A DNA stretch of 64,000 nt. Origin: Brachybacterium kimchii (lineage in GTDB: Bacteria > Actinomycetota > Actinomycetes > Actinomycetales > Dermabacteraceae). Both the position numbers and the translations under genes were made by a program. The notes under the pieces are model-generated. The model did not search any database and was not told where the DNA came from. It worked only from the letters and a program-made list of their open reading frames with translations. The DNA lies in contig NZ_CP097218.1 of assembly GCF_023373525.1 (NCBI RefSeq), forward strand, positions 992,001 to 1,056,000, given 5' to 3'. Shown piece by piece: positions 26,319-33,716 of the stretch (position 1 is the first letter of the stretch; every line of letters begins with the position of its first letter).

Positions 26319-27088
26319 TCAGCTGGTGAGCGCGGTGAGGGCGGCGCCCCAGTTCATGTCGGCGACGTGCTCTGCGCGTTCGGTGATGCGGACCTTCTTG
26401 GGCTTAGGCCGCTCGACGGGGTGCTTGAGCTTGGCCTTCTTGTTCGTGCCGGACGCCGCCGTGTTGAAATTGACGGCGTCGATGAGGTCCGCGAGCAGAG
26501 ATGTCTCGAGGGACCAGCCGCGCCATTGCTCGCCGCCGAGCTCTTCGGCTCGCCACAGGGAATCGGGCTCTGTGGCGAGGCGGCGGAGGCAGGCCTCGAG
26601 CAGGTGCAGGCGTGGACTGTCCAGCTGCTCGTAGAGGTCGAGGCGGTAGAGCGCCCAGAGGTCTCCGATGACCTCGGGGCGCTCAGCGGCCCAGTCGCTC
26701 AGTCCTCGCCTTTTCCCATCTCGCTCGCGTAGGCGATGGTGAGGTCCATGGCGCGCTGCATGCCGCCCTGGCCCATCGTGAACTCGTCGAACTTGTTGCT
26801 GTCCAGGGCGAACTTCTCGGACACGTAGTCGATGAGGTCGGCGACGGCGTCGAGGTCGAGATCCTGGATCGAGAAGTCCTTCTCGTCCGCGTCCTCGGTG
26901 TCCTCGTCGACGTCGTCGAAGACGTCGAGACGGATCAGGCGATTCGTGAGGCGGGCCTGGTCGGAGCCCTTCACCTTGGAGAAGGGCTTCAGGAGCTCGT
27001 GGCCTTCGACATCGGCGAACTGGCGCTGCTTCTCGGCGTCCTGCTCGGCCTGGGGAGTCTTCCGGTCCTGCGGGGTCTTCGTGGGCAT
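26319..27088 (-). CDS. Tail assembly chaperone fusion (GT product, -1 frameshift)
   Basis: A second product made when ribosomes slip back one base at GGGAAAA (complement of 26711-26717) near the end of the G frame. The fusion continues with RRGLSDWAAERPEVIGDLWA to the stop at 26319, adding about 127 residues. The downstream frame has no start of its own close by and ends in a basic tail (LKHPVERPKPKKVRITERAE). G and GT proteins wrap the tape measure during tail assembly. Arrangement and position directly before the tape measure gene are standard for siphoviruses. Confidence 0.85.
26699..27088 (-). CDS. Tail assembly chaperone, short form (G)
   Basis: A 129-aa acidic protein (MPTKTPQDRKTPQAEQDAEK at the start, central DVDEDTEDADEKDFSIQDLD) ending ASEMGKGED. 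It is translated without frameshifting and is the abundant form. It lies between the major tail protein and tape measure genes. Confidence 0.85.
   Translation of the reverse strand: MPTKTPQDRKTPQAEQDAEKQRQFADVEGHELLKPFSKVKGSDQARLTNRLIRLDVFDDVDEDTEDADEKDFSIQDLDLDAVADLIDYVSEKFALDSNKFDEFTMGQGGMQRAMDLTIAYASEMGKGED
26711..26717 (-). promoter_or_regulatory. Programmed -1 frameshift slippery site
   Basis: On the coding strand the heptamer is G-GGA-AAA in the zero frame, an ideal X-XXY-YYZ slippery sequence, four codons before the G stop. After slippage the frame remains open to 26319. Confidence 0.85.
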
Positions 27089-27136
27089 GGTGGCGTGAGC
27101 CTTTCTGTGAGCGGTGTGAGCCGGGGGATGGGTGGG

Positions 27137-27176
27137 GCCTGCCGCCGCGCCGGCTCACGGGGGCGCGACGGCAGGC
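27137..27176 (-). terminator. Stem-loop after the major tail protein gene
   Basis: GCCTGCCGCCGCGCC pairs with GGCGCGACGGCAGGC (one mismatch). There is no U-run, so it probably attenuates transcription into the tape measure region or protects the abundant major tail mRNA. Confidence 0.55.
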
Positions 27177-27187
27177 GGATCAGGGGG

Positions 27188-27829
27188 TCAGGCCTTGGAG
27201 GACTTCGCGGACTCGACGGCGCCGCTGCGCGCGGCCATCAGGCTCTGGCCCTCGGGCGCGGTGATGCCCGTGCGCGAGCGCGGCGGGAACCAGCGGAACT
27301 GCTTGGCCTTCGTCGGGGAGTCCAGGAGAGCCACGTTCAGGGGCCACTCCATGTACTCCTCGAGGTCGAACGTCGGGAGGTCGCCGATGATCGAGGTCTT
27401 GTAGAGGTAGAGCGACGCCACGAGTGCGCCCTCCTCCGAGATGATCTGGATGGCCTTCTCAGCCGCCACGAGCGAGGAGCCGACCGCGTAAGAGTCGGTC
27501 TCCTCGTCGTACTCGTAGTCGGAGAAGCCCAGGGCGAAGGTGTCGCGCGAGGTGTTGACGGCGTTGATGACGCACGAGCGCGAGGTGGGCTCGCGGGAGA
27601 CGCCCGTGTTGAGGCGGTCCCAGGTGCGCTTGTTCGTCACGTCGCCGCCGTCCTTGTCGAACTCGATGAGGTTCTCGCTCGAGGTGTCCCCGAGCCAGGT
27701 CCAGTCGCCGAAGGTGGCGGGCTTGGAGAAGTCGAAGGCGGCGAGGTCGATCGGGTCGGCGTCCACGTCGTTGTAGAAGACGTGGCCGATGCCGGCGATG
27801 TGACCAGTGAACTCGGTGATGTCGGCCAT
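27188..27829 (-). CDS. Major tail protein
   Basis: A 213-aa protein, MADITEFTGHIAGIGHVFYN at the start, beta-rich with a C-terminal segment PRSRTGITAPEGQSLMAARS. Size and position, between the tail terminator-like gene and the tail assembly chaperones, are those of a siphovirus tail tube subunit. A stem-loop follows, fitting high expression. Confidence 0.85.
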   Translation of the reverse strand: MADITEFTGHIAGIGHVFYNDVDADPIDLAAFDFSKPATFGDWTWLGDTSSENLIEFDKDGGDVTNKRTWDRLNTGVSREPTSRSCVINAVNTSRDTFALGFSDYEYDEETDSYAVGSSLVAAEKAIQIISEEGALVASLYLYKTSIIGDLPTFDLEEYMEWPLNVALLDSPTKAKQFRWFPPRSRTGITAPEGQSLMAARSGAVESAKSSKA

Positions 27830-27905
27830 GAGTGTTCCCTCCAGAGGGTGTGCGTGAGGGCGCCGCCGGCGGTGCCGTGGCGCTCAAGGGGTTGCGGGTG
27901 TGCGC

Positions 27906-28328
27906 TCAGTGCCGTGCGGTCACGGCGAGCGCTGCGGTGTAGGCGTAGAGCCCGGTGGTGCCTGTCGGCGGGGTGGTAGCCCTGGCGGGCTGCTGGCGGT
28001 CGCTCAGGTGGCTCAGCCACCCGTGGTCGGTGGTGGTGCCGGCGCGCCACAGGCGGTAGAGGCCGCCGTAGACGTCGTCGCACAGCTCCTTCGCGGCCGC
28101 GCGCTCGGTGGCGGCCGTGTGCAGGGTCAGGGTGAACGTGGCTCCGGTCTCCGGGCGCCCGTTGGCGATGCCGGTCGCGGGGGAGCAGTCGACGATCACG
28201 AGGGGCAGGTGGTCGCGGAGGTCGGTGGGCGGCTCCGTCTCGACGGTCACGGGCTGGGTGCGGCCGGCGACAGTCTCGAGGACGAGCGTGCGCATGAGCG
28301 CGGAGGCGTCGAGGGAGAAGCGGGTCAT
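27906..28328 (-). CDS. Tail terminator-like protein
   Basis: A 140-aa protein with an alpha/beta pattern (DLRDHLPLVIVDCSPATGI, then FTLTLHTAATERAAAKELCD, then VYGGLYRLWRAG), as in tail terminators that cap the tube. It lies just upstream of the major tail protein and overlaps the preceding gene by 4 bp. Confidence 0.7.
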   Translation of the reverse strand: MTRFSLDASALMRTLVLETVAGRTQPVTVETEPPTDLRDHLPLVIVDCSPATGIANGRPETGATFTLTLHTAATERAAAKELCDDVYGGLYRLWRAGTTTDHGWLSHLSDRQQPARATTPPTGTTGLYAYTAALAVTARH

Positions 28329-28648
28329 CGGTGGCGCTCCGCGACGGTGCCGAAGACGTGCTTGCCGGGGACGTAGGAGACGGAGGAGTCCTTCGACCCG
28401 TGGGCGAAGTGGCCGTACTCGATGGAGAGGGCTGCCCGGTCGGTCGAGGTGATGAGGCGGTCGGTGACGCCTCGGGACCCTCGGACGCGTTCCTTCTTGA
28501 TCGAGGAGGCGAAGTGGCCGGTGTCGGAGTGGCGGGACGCTTCAGCGGAGACCTCGGCGCGGATGCCGTCCGCGGCTCCATCGAACTCCGGGAGCTCGCA
28601 GGCGATCTTCGCGGCGCGCGTGCCGATGTTCTTGGAGAGGCTGACCAT
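28325..28648 (-). CDS. Head-tail connector protein (DUF5403/HK97 gp10-like)
   Basis: A 107-aa basic protein. SRHSDTGHFASSIKKERV followed by SIEYGHFAHG and VPGKHVF is the pattern of phage neck proteins of the DUF5403/HK97 gp10 type. Overlaps both neighbours by 1 to 4 bp. Confidence 0.65.
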   Translation of the reverse strand: MVSLSKNIGTRAAKIACELPEFDGAADGIRAEVSAEASRHSDTGHFASSIKKERVRGSRGVTDRLITSTDRAALSIEYGHFAHGSKDSSVSYVPGKHVFGTVAERHR

Positions 28649-29007
28649 CAGTGCACCTCCGCGAACTCGGTGGAGAGGGTGACCTCGAAGTGGGCTGTAC
28701 GGCGAGACATCGCGTACCCGCGGGGGCGGCCCTGCTGCTGCAGGGTCTCGCCGACGATCTCCGGCGGGCCGGCGTCGATCGTCACCTGGGAGTAGGGGCC
28801 GCCGGGCCAGACGCCGGCGCCGATCACGGTGTAGGTCGAGAGGACCGATAGGCCGAGGCCCTGGGCTTCGGTCGCGGAGATCGGCTGCACCGAGACGCCG
28901 CGAACCGGCACCGGGGCGCCGGGGCGAACCGTGGTCCCGTCGACGTCCTGGACCCGCTCCATCGGGGTGACCGTGACGGAGTGGGGGCCGCTGGTCAGCA
29001 GGCTCAC
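28648..29007 (-). CDS. Head closure-like protein
   Basis: A 119-aa protein starting at GTG 29007, which overlaps the preceding stop by GTGA. It has a beta-rich pattern (SVTVTPMERVQDVDGTTVRP, STYTVIGAGVWPGGPYSQVT, AHFEVTLSTEF) fitting a head-completion stopper. Assigned mainly by order between adaptor and gp10-like genes. Confidence 0.6.
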   Translation of the reverse strand: MSLLTSGPHSVTVTPMERVQDVDGTTVRPGAPVPVRGVSVQPISATEAQGLGLSVLSTYTVIGAGVWPGGPYSQVTIDAGPPEIVGETLQQQGRPRGYAMSRRTAHFEVTLSTEFAEVH

Positions 29008-29402
29008 GCCGGCCACCCCCAGCCGCGCGTGATGCCGATCCGGCCGGTCGTCCCCGGCCGCAGGGGCGAGTACGGGATCAGCGTCTGCCAGTCGGAGTCG
29101 GGGATCCACACGTTCGCCGATGCCGACAGCGACGACATGCCGTAGGAGTAGGAGCCGTCGGACTCGCGCTCGTAGCCCTCGGGGTTCCGCAGCACGCGCG
29201 CCACGGCAGGGAAGACGACGTCGATCACGTCCGCGCGATCGACGACGCCCTGCGTCACCCACTGCTCGAGCAGGGGCAGCTTGCGCAGGAGGAAGCGCAC
29301 GGCGGCGTCGACGTCCCCCTCGGGTTCGTCGTCACCGAGCAGAGGGCCACCGTTCCAGCGGTCCTTCATGTCGTTCCAGGTGATGCCGAGCTTGTTCGAC
29401 AC
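29004..29402 (-). CDS. Head-tail adaptor
   Basis: A 132-aa protein: MSNKLGITWNDMKDRWNGGP at the start, a helical core with DVDAAVRFLLRKLPLLEQWV and VFPAVARVLRNPEGYERESD. This last motif (VLRNPxG) recurs in Gp19/Gp6-like adaptors of actinophages. First of the connector genes after the capsid region. Confidence 0.7.
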   Translation of the reverse strand: MSNKLGITWNDMKDRWNGGPLLGDDEPEGDVDAAVRFLLRKLPLLEQWVTQGVVDRADVIDVVFPAVARVLRNPEGYERESDGSYSYGMSSLSASANVWIPDSDWQTLIPYSPLRPGTTGRIGITRGWGWPA

Positions 29403-29430
29403 GTCCGCTCCTCCTTGTCGGTCGGGCCGA

Positions 29431-29461
29431 GCGGGCGCCCCGGTGATGCCGGGACGCCCGC
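29431..29461 (-). terminator. Stem-loop after the capsid-region genes
   Basis: GCGGGCGCCCCGG pairs with CCGGGACGCCCGC (one mismatch) around TGATG. It lies in the 66-bp gap between the 137-aa gene and the head-tail adaptor gene and could lower expression of connector genes relative to capsid. Confidence 0.55.
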
Positions 29462-29468
29462 CTGCGGG

Positions 29469-29882
29469 TCAGGCCTTCGGGTCGAAGGTGGGCGACGGCT
29501 CGAGGTCGTCGTCCTCCTCGTCGTCCTCGACGGCCGGGGCCTCGGAAGCGACGTCCTGCAGCGCAGGCTCGTCGACCTCTTCGTCCACTGACTCGTCGGC
29601 CGACGCCTCCGCCGCGGCGAGCGCAGCGAGGATGTCCGCCTTCGTCGAGACGCCCGCGAGGTCGACGCCCTGCTCGGCCGCGTAGGCCTTCAGGTCGTCG
29701 ACCTTCCATGTCTTCGACGGCTCGTCCGAGTCGCGGGACGCGGACCGGCCGTCGTCGGTGATGGCGGCGGGGTTCCTGATGACCTTCTGCGCCCAGGACG
29801 GCAGTGCGTCCCCGGGAGCGAAGTGCCAGACCTCGCCGCCACGCGTGGTCACGTACAGGTGACCGGCAGCGACCTTGGCCAT
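29469..29882 (-). CDS. Hypothetical virion-region protein with SAP/Rho-N-like helix pair
   Basis: A 137-aa protein. The N-terminus GHLYVTTRGGEVWHFAPGDA resembles a small beta domain; the middle KVDDLKAYAAEQGVDLAGVS followed by TKADILAALAAAE is the helix-extended-loop-helix pattern of SAP/Rho-N/HeH domains. The C-terminus is very acidic. It directly follows the capsid gene (ATG overlap). Confidence 0.55.
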   Translation of the reverse strand: MAKVAAGHLYVTTRGGEVWHFAPGDALPSWAQKVIRNPAAITDDGRSASRDSDEPSKTWKVDDLKAYAAEQGVDLAGVSTKADILAALAAAEASADESVDEEVDEPALQDVASEAPAVEDDEEDDDLEPSPTFDPKA

Positions 29883-30931
29883 CAGGCGCCCACCACCTCG
29901 ACGGACGCGGTCGCGTTCGGCAGCTCCACGACGGGCAGGGCGATCGCCGAAGCGAGCGTCCAGAAGCCCTCGGGGTCGGTGCCGTGCATGACCGCGGCGA
30001 AGATGCCGGCCTGGTTGGCCTCCGCGATGCCGTACTGGCCGTTAAGGGCCTCCGCCGGGATGCCGACGGCCGTAGAGCCGAGGACACCGCTGGTGCCGGA
30101 CTCGTCCGAGACGGAATCGCCGGGGGCCGGCGCGAACACGATGCGGTTCTCCGGCTGGATGCGGCGGCGGCCGTTGGCGCGCGTCAGCACCTGCTTGTCG
30201 TAGGTGGTGAACGCGGGCAGGCCCTCGGACTCCAGCACGACGTTCAGCGCGTCGGCGCTGATCCGGCTGGTGGTCGTGTTCGTGCCCTGCGCGGCCGAGA
30301 TGACCTGCTTGTTGCGCTGCAGGAGCGTGCGAACCTTCGTCGAGCCGTAGAGACGGCCCGGCATCTCACCGGAGAGGTCCTGCACGGCCTGCGCCCAGGC
30401 GATCAGGTCGTCCAGGGCACCGGCGGTGTCGGCCTCGTCCCACGGGGTCGTGACGGTCGGCGAGAGGGCCGCGTCGCGACCGAAGTCGACCGTGGCCTCC
30501 AGGCCGTTCTCGTTGAGGGTCACGCGGCCGTAGTTGAGGGCCTCGGAGCGGGCGAGCTCGAGACGCGTCGCGATCGCCTTGCCGCGATTCACGGCATGGT
30601 TCTCGAACGCGGTGCGCATCGCGTCGTCCCGGCGGTACAGCTTCAGCCGCTGCCACTCGGTGATGGGCGTCTTCTCGGAGATCGGGGGGAGCTTCCCCTT
30701 CACCTCGATGCCCTCGGGGTTCGCACCGAGGGGAGCCTCGGTGTCGAACGTCCGGTAGGCGGCCGCGGCGATGAGCTGCGACCCGCCCTGCTGGAAGGCG
30801 TAGTCGAGATCGTCGACCGTCTTCGTGGGCAGCTGGAAGCTGTACAGGAACTGGGTGTCCTGGTCAGCGGAGGCCTCGCGCGCGAAGGTCGAGGCCTCCT
30901 CGGCGTTGATGACAGAGTCGTGGTACTGCAT
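29882..30931 (-). CDS. Major capsid protein (HK97 fold)
   Basis: A 349-aa protein with typical size and position after scaffold and decoration genes. FDTEAPLGANPEGIEVKGKL matches the E-loop region and VVLESEGLPAFTTYDKQVLT and RIQPENRIVFAPAP the A-domain of actinophage capsids. No N-terminal delta domain is evident, in agreement with a separate scaffold gene. Confidence 0.88.
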   Translation of the reverse strand: MQYHDSVINAEEASTFAREASADQDTQFLYSFQLPTKTVDDLDYAFQQGGSQLIAAAAYRTFDTEAPLGANPEGIEVKGKLPPISEKTPITEWQRLKLYRRDDAMRTAFENHAVNRGKAIATRLELARSEALNYGRVTLNENGLEATVDFGRDAALSPTVTTPWDEADTAGALDDLIAWAQAVQDLSGEMPGRLYGSTKVRTLLQRNKQVISAAQGTNTTTSRISADALNVVLESEGLPAFTTYDKQVLTRANGRRRIQPENRIVFAPAPGDSVSDESGTSGVLGSTAVGIPAEALNGQYGIAEANQAGIFAAVMHGTDPEGFWTLASAIALPVVELPNATASVEVVGA

Positions 30932-30934
30932 GGA

Positions 30935-31351
30935 TCAGGCCACCCCCCAGGTGAACAGGCCCGAGGTGTCGGCATCAGCGATGCCGGCGACCTGGACGGG
31001 AAGGAACTGGGCGATGATGCGCCCGTGGTCGAGCAGCGGTGCGAGCACCTCGGTCGCCTCGTCGGAGACGTCCTGCGTCTCCAGGACGAAGCCCGCGAGA
31101 ATCCCCTCCACCGCGTCGTCGGCAGTGAACGGGCTGTAGGTCCCGTCCGCCTCCTTCTTCACGGGCAGGCCCGAGGGCACATGCTTCGTGGAGAGCTTGG
31201 TGCCGTCGGCGGCCTCGGTGACGAGGCTCGAGCCCTCGACGAGGGCGCTGCGCTTGATGGTGATGGGGCGGGCGCTCGACGTGCCGTGGCTCGAGCCGAG
31301 CCAGCGGTAGTCACCGCCCACCGTCTGGGTCTTCCGGAATCCGAGTTCCAT
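30935..31351 (-). CDS. Capsid decoration protein-like
   Basis: A 138-aa protein beginning MELGFRKTQTVGGDYRWLGS, with FTADDAVEGILAGFVLETQD and LAPLLDHGRIIAQFLPV. The latter matches the lambda gpD-like pattern (VLLDHGRxxxxLPV). It lies between the scaffold and capsid genes, the standard place for head decoration proteins. Confidence 0.7.
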   Translation of the reverse strand: MELGFRKTQTVGGDYRWLGSSHGTSSARPITIKRSALVEGSSLVTEAADGTKLSTKHVPSGLPVKKEADGTYSPFTADDAVEGILAGFVLETQDVSDEATEVLAPLLDHGRIIAQFLPVQVAGIADADTSGLFTWGVA

Positions 31352-31362
31352 GACGAATCTCC

Positions 31363-32553
31363 TTAGCGAGATCGGTTCTTGTTGCGGAAGCGCCGGTTGT
31401 AGCGCTCCCGTGCGTCCTCAGCCGCGGATCCCTCACCGGGATCCCGCTGCCCTCCGTGCTGCTGGCGACGCGGCTCCCTCTGCACGAGCGCGCCGATCTT
31501 CTCGATCTGCTGCTCGTCGGGATCGCCGTCCTCACCGATCAGCGCCTGCGGATTCAGCACGCCCATCAGCACGTCGAAGTCCTCGGCCGAGACACCAGGT
31601 AGCTGGGCCTTCACGGCGTAGCGGACGAGCTTCGACTGCTGCTCGAGGACCGTGCGGTCCTCCGCGGACAGTTCCGCCTGCGCGGCCTCCTGGGCGCTGG
31701 CCTCCAGACCAGCGACATACCCGGGGCCCCGCTTGTTCGCGGACTCGGCCGTGCGCGCGAGGGACCGCCAGTACGCCTCGCGCTCTTCCGGGGACTTGGC
31801 GGCGAGCGCCTCGTCGTCGTGCTTGAACGCCTGGAACTTCCAGTACGCGGCACGCTGGTCGGGGGTCATGTCCGCCGTCGGTGTGCCGACCGGGTATCCG
31901 AGATCGGGCCCGGCCGGTGCCTCGGGCTTGGCCCGGGGCTTCGGCTTGGGCTGCTCTTCCTTCGGTGCCTCGCCGCTGTCGCCGGTGCCGTCCTTCGGCT
32001 CCTCGGTGCCGTCTCCGTCTCCCGCGCCAGCGGGATCCGTCTCGGGCGAGGTGGCGAAGTTCAGTGCGCCGGTCTGCTGCGCGCGGGAGAGGGTGGTGCG
32101 GTGCATGGCTGAGGTGTCTCCTGTCGGAGTGGGGCCCATGTCGGGCGAGTGGTCGTCGTCGTGGGCGCGGTAGCGGTCCCACCACGTGTCGATGACGTCG
32201 GCCGTCCATTCCGGGCGGCCGGCGTCGCGTGCGCGGCGCTTCAGGTCCGGTGCCGGTGCAGTGAGCACCAGTACCTCGTCGGCGCCGATCCGGGCCGCGT
32301 GAGCATGGCGCTCAGCGGGATCCGGGAGTGTGCGGATCACCCACGCGTCCCGATCGGACGGCAGGTGCTTCTCCAGGGCGGCGCGGACCATATCCGCGGC
32401 GCCCCGGCGGGGACCGTCCCGGTCGGCGCGGTCGCCGCCGAGGGACGTGAGGATGTCGTCGTAGTCCACGACCAGGTCTCCGGGCGCGGCGTGCTCGCGC
32501 ACAAAGCTGCTCTTCCCAGCGCACGGGGGACCGGTCACCAGACGCACGGTCAT
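31363..32553 (-). CDS. P-loop kinase-like domain fused to scaffold protein
   Basis: A 396-aa protein. Residues 1-140 form a P-loop domain: MTVRLVTGPPCAGKSSFVRE (Walker A GPPCAGKS), LVVDYDDILTSLGGD, ALEKHLPSDRDAWVIRTLPD and WWDRYRAHDDDHSP, like small polynucleotide or predicted kinases. From about residue 150 the sequence is a Pro/Glu/Lys-rich, helical scaffold type ending RERYNRRFRNKNRSR. An internal ATG at 32106, with GGAGA 10 bp upstream, could yield a 247-aa scaffold alone. Starts with ATGA overlap to the MuF-like gene. Confidence 0.7.
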   Translation of the reverse strand: MTVRLVTGPPCAGKSSFVREHAAPGDLVVDYDDILTSLGGDRADRDGPRRGAADMVRAALEKHLPSDRDAWVIRTLPDPAERHAHAARIGADEVLVLTAPAPDLKRRARDAGRPEWTADVIDTWWDRYRAHDDDHSPDMGPTPTGDTSAMHRTTLSRAQQTGALNFATSPETDPAGAGDGDGTEEPKDGTGDSGEAPKEEQPKPKPRAKPEAPAGPDLGYPVGTPTADMTPDQRAAYWKFQAFKHDDEALAAKSPEEREAYWRSLARTAESANKRGPGYVAGLEASAQEAAQAELSAEDRTVLEQQSKLVRYAVKAQLPGVSAEDFDVLMGVLNPQALIGEDGDPDEQQIEKIGALVQREPRRQQHGGQRDPGEGSAAEDARERYNRRFRNKNRSR

Positions 32554-33716
32554 GCCGCGGCCTTCGCGACCGCGTCCTCGACGCGCTGGATCCGGCGGCG
32601 CAGGTAGCCGCGCTCGATGTCGGTCGCCTTCGGGTTGTCGTCAACGGCGGCGAGCGCGGCGCGCAGTGCGCTCAGCTGGTCGTCGAGGCCCAGGGAAGGG
32701 GTCTTCGGCGACGTGGCCGGCTTGCTGGCCCGGGTGGGCTTCGCTTGGCGCTTCGGAGCGATGATCGCGCCGAGCTCACCGTTGTCGGTGATCTCGAAGC
32801 GGACGGCCTTCAGGTCCTCGGCACTCGTCCCGACGCCGGCCTCGTAGATCGCCTTGAGGTCCGCGTCGTTGAACTGCTGGCCGTAGTCGGCGCCGGGCCG
32901 AACTTCCACCTGCTCGCAGCGGCAGCGGTCGTGGATGGGCATGAGCTGGTCGACCGAGTAGACCTGGGTGGAGGCCGCGACGCAGAGGCCGCAGGTGCCG
33001 GACTTCGAGAGCTCGGGGTGGATCACGCGGCGGTACTTTGTGGCCTTGATCGAGCGGAGGCCGGCGCGGGTGCCGGCGCGGCGCGCGAGCGAGACGTCGT
33101 CGTCTGCGAGGACCTCGGCGCGCTCGGTGGCCTTGCCATGGGCATCAGCGTCGGAGACGCGCCGCTCTGCCAGGCTCACCTGCTCCCGCTCGAGAGCGTC
33201 GGCGGCCTGCTCGAGCTCGTCGACGCCGCGCAGCGTGGTCACGAGACGCTCAGCCTCCGCGTGCTCGGCGGTGCCGTCGAGCGCGGGGAGGAACGCCTCG
33301 ATGCGGCGGCCGGCGTCCCGCGGGTCGTCCCGCAGGAGCTTCGCGAGCTCGTCCTGGCGCTCCTGCACGGAGATCCAGTAGCGGTATTGCTCGGCTGGGC
33401 GCTGGTAGACGTCCAGCACGGAGACACCGTCGCGGACGTAGCCGGGCACCTCGAGCGCGGGCCCGTCCGGGACGTACAGGCCGTCGACCCGGCGGGACAT
33501 CCGCGGGAACTCGTAGCCCGTGCGGAACGCGCGCTCGATCGCGTCCTCGACGAGGTCCGCGGAGCCCGCGGCGCGCGCGAGCACCCGGTCGGGGTCGTAC
33601 ATCGCCTCCCGGTCGTCGTCCCACACCTTCAGCAGGAGCTTCACGAGCTGCTCGAGGAGGCGGCCGCGCGCGGTCGCGGACTTCGCAACGAGCACGGCGA
33701 CCTGGGCGGCGGTCAC
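32550..33716 (-). CDS. MuF-like minor head protein
   Basis: A 388-aa protein in the usual place after the portal. The helical N-terminal half is followed by a Cys/His cluster, GTCGLCVAASTQVY then IHDRCRCEQVEV, the conserved core of actinophage MuF-type capsid maturation proteins. The C-terminal 60 residues are Lys/Thr/Pro-rich then helical. Overlaps the portal stop by 4 bp. Confidence 0.78.
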   Translation of the reverse strand: MTAAQVAVLVAKSATARGRLLEQLVKLLLKVWDDDREAMYDPDRVLARAAGSADLVEDAIERAFRTGYEFPRMSRRVDGLYVPDGPALEVPGYVRDGVSVLDVYQRPAEQYRYWISVQERQDELAKLLRDDPRDAGRRIEAFLPALDGTAEHAEAERLVTTLRGVDELEQAADALEREQVSLAERRVSDADAHGKATERAEVLADDDVSLARRAGTRAGLRSIKATKYRRVIHPELSKSGTCGLCVAASTQVYSVDQLMPIHDRCRCEQVEVRPGADYGQQFNDADLKAIYEAGVGTSAEDLKAVRFEITDNGELGAIIAPKRQAKPTRASKPATSPKTPSLGLDDQLSALRAALAAVDDNPKATDIERGYLRRRIQRVEDAVAKAAA

